Below are positions 55,173 through 64,000 of a stretch of 64,000 nucleotides of DNA, piece by piece. The stretch comes from Sequoia sempervirens (taxonomy: Eukaryota; Streptophyta; Pinopsida; Cupressales; Cupressaceae). Where the stretch lies: positions 310,001 through 374,000 of the forward strand of contig VDFB02262723.1 of assembly GCA_007258455.2 (NCBI GenBank). Direction: 5' to 3'. The position numbers and the translations under genes were made by a program. Below the pieces are notes generated by a model. The model searched no databases, had not been told where the DNA came from, and saw only the letters and a program-made list of their open reading frames with translations. How positions within the stretch are numbered: the first letter of the stretch is position 1; each line of letters begins with the position of its first letter.

Positions 55173-56733
55173 TGTCATGTCCCCAATTTGGAGGAAGTTT
55201 AATTTAATTAAATTAATTAATTAAGTTGTCCAAATTAATGATATTTTATAAGGATGACTAATTGATTATTTTAATTAAATTAAGTAGATTATTAAATTAG
55301 TTATTTATAAGGTTATCAAACAATTAAATATTAAAAGGTGACCTTATATTTAATTAATTTAATAAAGTGACTAAAATAAATATTATATTATAAAGTCACT
55401 TGAATAAAATAATACTTTATTTCTAGAAGCTTCTGGGAGATGTGGTTGAAAAGTATAAAAGAAGCTTTGGCTAAACATTTTAGCATGTTGAGTTGATTAC
55501 TTCATTTCTACTTTGGTGAGCTGAAAGCTTGGCAAATCTGGTTTGCTTGTGAAATATCAAGCCTAGTGGATTCTAGTTTCAGTTGTGAAATATCAAGCCT
55601 AGCTAGCTTGGAGAGGATACATCAGTCTTCTCAGTTGCATCATAATTTTGTGGCCTTTGGCCAAATTATTATCAATTGGAAGAATTTGATTTGGGGTTTA
55701 TTGAAGATATAATTCCAGAATTAGTGAACCTTGCTTGGGACGCCTTGCATTGCATTGTTGCTTACTTTGGAGGTGAATATTGGATGAGTTCATTGCTGCT
55801 GAAAGAATCGACCTGCATATCTATACTCAGAAAATCGCTTCCAGCAACCTCATATGCCAACGATTTGAGAGAGTTATTGGAGCGCTCAAAGGGAGAGGTC
55901 AAGGTGACTCTTTTAGGGTCAATTAGGAGGCATCACAAGGCTGCTACGAATTTATTACAGTCACTTTCCATCAGAACAGGGGCGACTCACTCAGGGGTAG
56001 GGTTGGACTTGTTTGGAGACTATCATTGAAGCACAAAGGTTGCAAACTCCTCATCAATCTTGGGAGACTCCATATTACCAGGTTCTCTTGTGTATTTAGG
56101 CATTGTTGCATTGCTTAGAGCTGTCTAAATAATCTGTCATGGTCGCTGCCAGTAGGGTAGCTGTAGATGCATGAACATGGGTATTAGATATTGAAGTTGT
56201 ATATGTTCACAATTTTATGTAAGCCAAGAGTCTCGGCTGGGCATATCCACATTGTATTTGGCTTGGATTTGAATAAAGGAATTATGAGCTGCAGCCATCT
56301 GATATCATAATGTCATAGTAGATCCCATGCATAGCAACTGTTTGCTTAAATGTCTATAACTGAAAGAAATCATTTGCATACTAAATTTACATGACAAGTG
56401 TTTGATTAAATACCACATGTTGTAGATGAACATCTCAGTCCCTAGGATGCATGGTAATTATTTGTAGAAATGTCCTCAATGCTGTAGCTGCATTTACATA
56501 GACATTTTCAGTCATATGCTTGCAATTTCGAGTTCATCTAGTTGCTGCAATACATTTCCAGTTATTTCAGTTCATATTTCGAGTTATAACAGCATTGCAA
56601 ACTACATTTAAAACCATACAAACCAAAACAAAGCAATCAGAAGTTTATATCAGCTTTATATGACAACTGTTTGACGAAATGTCCAAGGCATAAAAAGGTG
56701 GAAATTAAGTCAGATTTTGCTAGGGACATTACA
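55173..56733 (+). repeat. 5' LTR of a C-related element (1561 bp)
   Basis: Starts TGTCATGTCC and ends GGGACATTACA, inverted to each other, followed one base later by a primer-binding site. The left part is a run of very AT-rich sequence (55200-55420). Confidence 0.78.
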
Positions 56734-56734
56734 G

Positions 56735-56746
56735 TGGTATCAGAGC
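56735..56746 (+). other. Primer-binding site, initiator tRNA-Met type
   Basis: TGGTATCAGAGC, the standard plant sequence complementary to the 3' end of initiator tRNA-Met, one base after the LTR. It shows that the C-like family uses a different primer from the Tat elements here. Confidence 0.88.
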
Positions 56747-56774
56747 TTAAGTTCTTGCCAGCCTGTAAGGGTTC

Positions 56775-56954
56775 ATGAGTGATAGAGAAAAGAGATACGC
56801 AGCAAGAGAAGAAAAGAAAGGGGCAAAACATTGGCAGCCACCACAGGTTCGGGAAGGAGACACAGTTTCAGGTTTCTTGAGAAAGCATTGGGAAAGTGAG
56901 TCTCCTGCAGAGACAAAATTGGCAGGAAACGATATATCTATTTCTATTGCTTGA
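56775..56954 (+). pseudogene. Truncated leader/gag ORF of the C-related element (59 aa)
   Basis: ATG shortly after the primer site, reading MSDREKRYAAREEKKGAKHW and ending at a TGA after ISISIA. The position fits the N-terminus of gag. The following 56951-57367 is open but unlike known gag proteins, and no enzyme motifs appear before the next repeat at 57758. Confidence 0.45.
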
Positions 56955-57757
56955 AGTTGAGACTGGTGACTAGGTTTAAGAATGGTTTGTATTCCAATGG
57001 GGTCGCCATATTCTTCAGATATTTAGTATTAACTATTGTTGAGTGTGTTGGTCATGACTCTAAGGAACTATGTGGCTTTGGAAGACCTTTGGCGCTAAGT
57101 TGTAGCTGGTTTGGGGCAGGTTCGAGGAGTTATAAGGAGTCATGGGTGTTTGTAAAGGCCGTGGACATCAAGAAGAGGGCGTGTGACTACTTAAACCCCC
57201 ATTGTTTAGCTTTTACCAGCCACATAAGGAATGCAGAGGGGTGTGTGACCATTTGGAGAATAGACGTGAAGCTCTTGTTGCTGTTTTCATTTGTGAGCAT
57301 TCACTTAGAGGCTACGTGGGTGTCTATGAGGTATTCAATACCTGTGAGGAGGTTGTTGGAGGTGTAGAAGCTGTGGCATGGAGGTTCCTATGCAATATAT
57401 TCAGTTAGTATGGAGCTGTGAATACATATCTGGCCTAGGCGTGACATTTACCAGGTCTGCAATACATTTATATGCACATTCTTAACTATTATTAACAGCC
57501 AGTTTGATAAATATTGTAAATCTCATATAGTTGTTGTTCAATTCTGAATTCAAATGCTTATATGTTTGCTCCATATTATTGCTTAGTTTGAATCTGTATA
57601 AGTCGGAAGCTTATCCCTGCACATGTCTTGTCATGTTCAATCAAATGTAATAAAAAAAGGATGTGTAGAGCTTAATAATCAGATTTGCATAAACATTTCT
57701 TTTTGGATTTTATTATAATATATGCAATGTAATGAGTAGAGTTTGATAAAATGGTAT

Positions 57758-57800
57758 TGTTGTGACCTTTTCACACATCACCCCATTCAAAATGGGGACC
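57758..57800 (+). repeat. 43-bp orphan end of a giant Tat-type LTR
   Basis: TGTTGTGACC followed by the hairpin CCCCATTCAAAATGGGG, then GACC, directly abutting a second, complete LTR start at 57801. The two starts differ at several bases, so they come from different copies. Confidence 0.75.
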
Positions 57801-58091
57801 TGTTGTGACCTTTTTCACACATCGCCCCATTGCAAATGGGGACCCCCTAATTTTGGCTTTGCTTTTGGGTCGTTTTGTCGTTGTCTCTCTTTTCTACTAT
57901 TTGTCTTTCCGAGATGTCCCTGCCGTCGAGCTTAAACGCGAAATTTTGGCCAAGTCTTAAAATTAGGGTTTGTAACTTTCCAACCGATTTGTGGTCAAGT
58001 GAGGTGAGTAAATTGAAAATTGAGACTAACACTGTTGTCAGTATGCTTCCAGCAGGCCCTCATTGAAGTTTCATCGGATTCTGGCTACTTA

Positions 58092-59048
58092 CTATTTTTA
58101 GTAAGTGTGTAATTCGAAGCTTTCCGTTAGCATTTTTGAAATTTCGGCAGTCACACTGCATTCAGAACACATCAAGCTACTCGTGTGCAAAATTTGAGCT
58201 GAAACAGACAACTTGCTATTTTTAGCAGTTCGGCTTCCAGAGCAAATTTTAGGGTCTATATGCTGAGTTTTTCAATGCATGTCTGAGGATTCCTTCTGGG
58301 TTTTCCGAGACCTTCGCGACAGTATAACATGCAAAATGAAACGACAACATTCAGAGTTCAGCCTTCAGAAGCTATTTTTAGGGTTTGCATGTCAGGGTTT
58401 TCTTTGCATGTTTGCATATTCCTTATGGGTTTTTCGAGAGCTTTGCGATGATGTGACATGCAAACGGAGATGGTCACTCATTTGGGAACTTACTATTTTT
58501 AGCAGGTGCATCCCGACAGCCGTCTCCCAGCACTTCAGAATCACGAGCTGATCGCAATGCAGCAGAAACGAGAACAAACAGAGGTCATTTGATATGCATG
58601 CAGAACAAATTAGGGTTTCCAGCTTCGGGGCCTGAAAAGAGGGGTAAAAAGTCAGAATTTTCGAAAACCGGTGTAAACCACCGCGATCAGCATCCTTCAA
58701 GCTATCTGCTGGTAAAATTTGAAGACAAACGGAGCACTTACTATTTATAGTAAGTCATTTTGGAAACAGGCTAAAAATAGCAAGTCAGCATCAGGGGCCG
58801 ACGTCAGCAGGCAGGTCACGTGGTGAGGAGCGCATCATTCGAATTTCAAATCAAACGGAGTTGTGGAAGTATCAGAAGCAGGCAGTTTCTATAAATAGTA
58901 AACCACCTTCAAAAATGGGCTAAAAATAGTAGGACAACCCGAAATAGCAGTGTCAACAGGTTGATGAGATCGTGAAGATCCAGTGTTCAAAATTTCAAAT
59001 CATTCCGAGCTTCAGAGATGCAAGAATTGAAGTACTTACTATAAATAG
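58092..59048. promoter_or_regulatory. Cluster of nine CTA(A/T)4TAG sites
   Basis: Exact matches start at 58092, 58216, 58372, 58493, 58741, 58771, 58889, 58920 and 59039. Confidence 0.6.
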
Positions 59049-59121
59049 CAGACATGGATAGACTGGCGAAGACGAAGAAAAAATGGCTAAGGCATGAATT
59101 TCATCATGCAGCACCCAGGAA

Positions 59122-60415
59122 ATGCACCCAAGGTGGTAGAGGCATCAAGAAATTTTCTAAGTGTTGATCTCATCCTGTAGACCCCCTAAATGCGCCCTCA
59201 TCTCCAGCATGTGATGAAAAAATTACTAAGTCTGAGAAAATCCTCCTGCCTAGCTAAAATGCGCCCAAGGAAGAGCTGGTGAAAGTTAAAAAAATTTCTA
59301 AGTATGAGGAATATCCTTCAGCCTAGGCCAAATGCACCCTCCTCACAAAGCAAGGTATGTGAAAAAGTTTCTAAGTACAAAGTTTCGTCCACCTCCTATG
59401 GCAAAATGCACCCATGCAACAAGAAGGTCAAAGATTCAAAAGAAGTCAAAATGTTCATCCAACTGCCTAGCTAAAATGCGCCCAAGGAAGAGCTGTTGAA
59501 AGTTAGAAATTTTCTAAGTATGAAATATCCACCTCCTATGGCCAAATGCGCTCTCACATGCAAGCAAAATGCTAAAAAGTTTTTAAGTAAGATGCTTTAT
59601 CCTCCTAGAGGCATCAAATACGCCCATGCAAGGAGAAAGTCAAAAGGGTCAACAAAATTTCATCCTCCACCACATAGGAAATGCGCCCACCTCAAGCTTG
59701 TTGTTGGAAAAGTTTCTAAGGCATTGGTAGTTTATCCTCCTACCTAGGTGAAATGCGCCCTCAAGGTGATAGCATGCTAAAAAATATTCTAAGTAAAGTT
59801 CATCCTCCTATAGCAAAATGCGCCCATGATCCAAAGCAAGTTAGGAAAATTTCAAAGTCAAAATTTTATCCTTCATGAGGTGTGAAATGCACCCAAACAT
59901 GCTAAGAAGAGGACAAAAAGGTTGACTTTCTTCTCTCTCCTTTGAATGCGCCCATGCAAGCTAAAAGAAAACAAAGTGTGGGAAATTTTCATCCTCCATC
60001 ACCTAGCAAATGCGCCCAGCCACTAGCATGTTCAAATGCGCCCATGCTTGAGAAGCTAGGGAAGAAAGTCAACAAGTCAAAAGAGGCGTTGGAAATGTTA
60101 TCCTCTTTGCATGCTCAAATGCGCCCAAGTGAGGGCATGTAAAGACAAAAGTGAGGGAGATGAAAGGTCACAAGAAGGCGTGGTAAATGTTAATCCTTCC
60201 ACACATCAAAAATGCGCCCATCTTGAAGTTGTTAGAGAGAATGTGCTAGGCGTTGAATATTCTATCCTTCCTGACTAGTGAAATGCGCCCAAGGTGATGG
60301 AAGTGTGAAGTAAAACAACTAAGGCGTTAGAAGTTGCCAAGGGTGGAGATAATATGCTAGGCGTTGGAATTTTAAAATGAAAGATATCCCTCATAGAATA
60401 TAAAATGTGCCCAAG
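59122..60415 (+). repeat. ~70-bp tandem array carrying ATGCGCCC (longest copy)
   Basis: Roughly nineteen copies of ATGCGCCC or one-mismatch forms. The first eight are spaced 69-75 bases apart. Each unit also carries TTTCTAAGT or TTTCTAAGGC and TATCCTCCT-like sequence. Confidence 0.8.
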
Positions 60416-60757
60416 ACATTCAAGAAAATTCTCTAAGTGAGTTGATAGAATTTTCCTCACCACAGGCAAGATGATTGAGATGAATAAAAATTTTCTAAGG
60501 CAAAATTCAAAAAAATACTAAGTGATTTAAAAAATTTCTAAGGCACAAAATTCTTCTTCCTTAGGAAAAACGCCCGAGTCTGGTGAAGTATGAAATTTTT
60601 CAGAAGCACGAATGAAGTTGTCAGTGGAAAAGTTAGTGAGTGCCTGCTTCGCGAGGTGGATAAAAATGTTTTCAAGTCAGAACAGGAATACGCCCAGGGG
60701 TGAAGAACAAGAATGAATTTGTTGAAAATTATTTTTTGTAAGGTTCAAAATTCAAAA

Positions 60758-62969
60758 TAATACCTTGAGTAATATTTAATATCATGGTAAAATTATTAAA
60801 TTAGTTTTAAATGAAGTCTTATTTTAAAGCTTTATTTAAAACGTATTAATTTGTGAAGAGCAAATTCGAATAGAAAATAATTGAAGATTTCATTTTTAAA
60901 TAATGACACCTCTTTAAGGCATAAAATAAATATAAATTTCGTTTTAAAACTATGCTGAAACTATGAAAGAGAAAATAAAACAAAATGAAAAACGTTTTCA
61001 TGAAAATCGCGTGAGGAAGATGCGCGCAGGAAGAAAAACGCGTCTGAAGCGCGTGGGCAAAGAACGGGTCATTGATAAATGGTCGAATACTAATTTCATG
61101 GCAGAAATAACGACGTGGGAACATTTTAAGCCTTGACCTTTTCATCTGGAATGAAACCTCCTGATTTATTGCTACAAAATAACCTAAAATCTGTAAACGC
61201 GTTGAGCTGTCGACCTTGGAAATTCGCCATGTGAAGTTTGTTGAAGGGATAATGATTAAAGTTGAAAATTTCTTCAATTGCTGGCGCTATAAAGGTCGAA
61301 TCACTCTTTTGAAAGATGACCTATGGTCTAAACACTTGCCAAGTATCATTTCTGGGCACTTGTTGTCAATCTGCATGCCTACATAAGTGGGAATCGGTTG
61401 TATTTCGGGCCCTATATAATGACGCCCTTCCATTCATTGTAAACACGCCTTTGAGAGCAATCTGAGTTTACTATTTTTATTCCATATCCATTTTATTATA
61501 CTACCTGAGTTTTCCTGTATTGCTGAGTTTGATAAGCACAATAAATTATTCCAGCATTTACCAGTCACAGTGAATTAAGTCATTTTGAGTTTAAAGTGAG
61601 GAATTTGTATTGCTGAGAAGGAATTGAGTGGTGAAAACACGTCTGTGAGAAGAGATATAGGAGCTCACTATAGAGTGAAATACTTTCATTTAAAGAAGCC
61701 ATATTTAGCTGAAACTCCGGAAGCTTATTTGAAGAAGAATTTAAAAGAGCAAGTCTGGGAGGAGAAGCTTTAAAATCAGGCATGAATCTTCCTATTATAT
61801 AACCTTTGTTAAAGTGTTGTTTATTTTGCGTCTTGTGATCGTTGCTTTCAATTAGCTTTAATAGGAAAGAACCAATTCGATGAATAAAGCAATGCATTAA
61901 AGGAGAAAATGTGTAAAGGATTCAATGATTAGGGGAATTGTGAAAAAGGGAATATATGAGTAAAAAGCTTAAGGGATTAGATTATTTTTCTTGCATTTAA
62001 ACGAAATAATGGAAAAGATAAAGGGGAAGGATTTATTTGCATTTTGATTGGTTATTGCATGTTGTGTATGATCTCTATATATGGAGAATACGTAGACGTA
62101 TTATTTATCTACTAGGATCGAAATGATGGCAGAATCAAGTGAAGTCTTTTAGCTTAAGTTATTAGGATAACTGAGACAAGTTTAGTACTCCTAGGATAAA
62201 GAATTCCTAGTTAGGAGGAATTGATACAAGACTCTTGAATACTGTTTTCATTTCTAGTAGGTTCGTATGATTGTAGGATGTCTGGGTTGACGGATTCACC
62301 CATTGAAGGACAAACCTATGCGTAGAGTAAGGAAGCCTTAAGTCAAATCGGCCCTGAGTAGTGTTTATGATAGATGACCTTCATTCGAAGTACTGAATGA
62401 GAATACTTTGGCCAAAGTAGTGAAAGGTACGACATCCACCTAGATGTGAGATAGTTGAGACTACACTGTCAGTTCATTGTGATCCGAGTACTAGATCGAG
62501 ATTGTGAAATAGCAAGGTTCTAGTTGAGTAGGACACAGCACTATGCTCAGTTGGTAATCGTTAAAGGATACCCTACCAATCTCTTCTTCGAAGGGAGGGC
62601 CGTTCATTGCAAAATGATCGTGCGGGGGACCGCATTATAAGTCCGTGGTTGGCGGAAAAGCGGCCGAGTGATGTTTCTCCTCCACAGCGAGCGGCCGATG
62701 TACCAAGATTTGAAAGGACAGATTCCTGGACCTTCTTACTTCTATTTGTGCAAAAGCTTACGAGCTATGTATGTAACTGTATTACTTTTTAACTCTGATT
62801 TGTATTTGCAATGAAAATGAAATTCATGAGGAAACATATTGTAACTTGTACGTGTTTATCAATAAAGAAAGGAAGAATTTTTATTGTAATATCTTTGTTA
62901 TATGTTACTTTTACATGTTTTAAGTGAAAATTGGAAAGTTTTTAATTTACGCTGAATTGGGTCGTAACA
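60758..62969 (+). repeat. Possible right part of LTR copy 3, or another LTR
   Basis: Not similar to the other giant-LTR right halves, but it has a TATATAAT box at 61413 within CCCTATATAATGACG, transcript-like sequence after it, and ends GGGTCGTAACA at 62969, which pairs loosely with TGTTGTGACC. It may be a diverged subfamily's promoter-R-U5. No coding region recognised. Confidence 0.35.
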
Positions 62970-62970
62970 T

Positions 62971-63255
62971 TATGCCACATAGGGTTTCAAGAGATTGAGA
63001 TGATAAATCTGTTCTATGTATATTTACCATTGTGATCAATCGTTATACCACATAGGGTTTCGAGAAATTACAGTGATAAATCTGTTTTGTGAATCTTTAT
63101 CAATATAATCAAAGGTTATGCCACATAGGGTTTCGTGAGATTGTAATGATAAAGGCTGTTTTGTGAAGACTTTACTACTTTGATCAAGTGTTATGCCACA
63201 TAGGGTTTCGTAAGATTGTCTTGGTAAAGTTCTTAAATTTGTTTTGTGCTCAATA
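62971..63255. repeat. 73-bp tandem repeat, four copies
   Basis: Units begin TATGCCACATAGGGTTTC at 62971, 63044 (TATACC variant), 63117 and 63192, spaced 73, 73 and 75 bases, with GATAAA.CTGTT in the middle of each. Confidence 0.85.
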
Positions 63256-63561
63256 AGCTGGTTTAGATTGAGATGATAGTTGCGCCACCTTGCCCTCAAG
63301 TAGAGAATCTAAACCCGTTTATCGTCAATTAGTCAAACCTTGCTCCGTTTCCTCTCGCTCTGTTTTCCTGAGGAGATTGGATAGATTAAATTTAAGTTGT
63401 AGTTAGTAGATCTGCAAAACCAGAGAAAACTCAGCTGCAACGTATAGGTTCTTTCAAGAAAGCCTTGTGCCTCTACAGCTGAAACAAAAAGACAGGACAT
63501 AGTTTAGCTTATTTTCCTTTGCAAGTATTTTTGTCAAAGCACAACGAGGGAGCTTCCCCTC

Positions 63562-63996
63562 CTAATTTGAAGAGCACTCATTGCGTAGTGTACATAGGCT
63601 GTTCATAACAACTTTTACTCCAGAGGTGTTAGTTGTTACGCCAACATACTCTATATCAAAATCATAGGCCTGTATCCTGCTAACCCACTTCTGCTGCCTC
63701 TCATTCAAATCCTTCTGCTCCAAGAAGTATCTAAGACTGTTGTGGTCGGTCCTCACCACAAACTTTCCTCCAACTAAGTACTGTCTGAATTTCGCCAAGG
63801 CATGCATAATGGCGAGCATCTCCTTATCATAGATGGAGTATAGTCTCTTTGGTCCCGTCAACTTACGGCTCTCAAAAGCTATGGGGTGTCTGTTTTGCAT
63901 CAACACTGCTCCTATGCCCTCACCTGACGCATCACACTCCAAAACAAACGGCTGTGTGAAATCTGGAAGCACCAATACTGGGCAACTACTCATCAC
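63562..63996 (-). pseudogene. Ty3/gypsy reverse transcriptase-RNase H fragment
   Basis: The minus-strand frame begins at the window edge and reads the Ty3-type RNase H: LPDFTQPFVLECDASGEGIG with the first catalytic Asp, the RLYSIYDKEMLAI motif with the catalytic Glu, FVVRTDHNSLRYFLEQK with the second Asp, and QKWVSRIQAYDFDIEYV. After EYV the expected KGK..VVADALSR is replaced by unrelated residues and a stop, so the last Asp is missing. It resembles chromovirus-type pol rather than the Tat pol at 9952. The rest of pol lies beyond 64000. Confidence 0.8.
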
Positions 63997-64000
63997 CTGC

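Larger units (their letters stand above)
57801..60757 (+). repeat. Giant Tat-type LTR, U3 region (copy 3)
   Basis: Starts TGTTGTGACC and follows 33495-36130 in order, through the CTA(A/T)4TAG cluster and the GCGCCC array. Similarity ends at about 60757, in the middle of a stretch shared by the copies at 20565 and 36118. Confidence 0.85.
54150..64000 (+). other. Next intron of the channel gene (runs off the window)
   Basis: Starts GTACAT. 54150-55172 shows no repeats I recognise; the rest is transposon sequence, described separately. The channel's remaining C-terminal exons are not found. Confidence 0.65.

Noticed and set aside
56951..57367. 138-codon open frame after the C-related primer site
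   Set aside because: No similarity to gag or other families that I can see; kept as unassigned internal sequence.
59122..60415. Regular ~70-base spacing resembling a CRISPR array
   Set aside because: Units are degenerate, lie within a plant LTR, and there are no cas genes; the context is eukaryotic.

Overview
This window looks like nuclear DNA from a seed plant with a very large, repeat-filled genome. A gymnosperm such as a conifer is my best guess, though nothing here proves it. The only host gene I can support is on the + strand: five exons of a CASTOR/POLLUX (DMI1/SYM8)-type ion channel, at 2870-3064, 3273-3386, 53532-53624, 53859-53985 and 54073-54149. The exons join in phase with consensus splice sites, so 3387-53531 is a single intron of about 50 kb. 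The introns on either side (before 2870, after 54149) also run off the window full of transposons.

Nearly everything else is nested LTR retrotransposons. From left to right: 1-1060 is part of a giant Tat-type LTR inserted in an old Ty3/gypsy integrase (to about 1990). A copia gag remnant (26061-27079 and 7795-7994, minus strand) is split by a complete 18-kb Tat-like element, 7995-26055, with CTTCC target duplications. That element has an uninterrupted 2370-codon gag-pol ORF (9952-17064) and a 3' LTR-like unit of 8 kb (18052-26055) that contains a degraded extra gene. At 27083-41701 lie two copies of another family (here 'C', LTRs starting TGTAATGTCC) with unknown internal ORFs. One of them is interrupted by a 4.4-kb solo giant LTR (33495-37936, target duplication GTGAT). 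A hAT element (42044-45363, target duplication ATATATAG) carries another C-type LTR. A third giant LTR with the extra gene lies on the minus strand at 45866-52398. After the last visible exons come a C-type 5' LTR with an initiator-tRNA-Met primer site (55173-56746), another Tat U3 region (57801-60757), a 73-bp tandem repeat and a Ty3/gypsy RT/RNase H remnant (63562-63996).

The most unusual feature is the giant LTR. It starts TGTTGTGACC and ends CATCAACA. Between these lie an upstream region packed with CTA(A/T)4TAG sites and a ~70-bp GCGCCC-bearing array, an extra protein gene of unknown function, a second promoter, and R-U5. In the complete element the bases just before the 3' LTR are not a polypurine tract. 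They are an inverted primer-binding site of the tRNA-Arg type facing inward, while a different primer-binding site follows the 5' LTR. Either two opposed Tat families have fused into one amplifying element, or plus-strand synthesis here is primed in a way I do not know to have been described.
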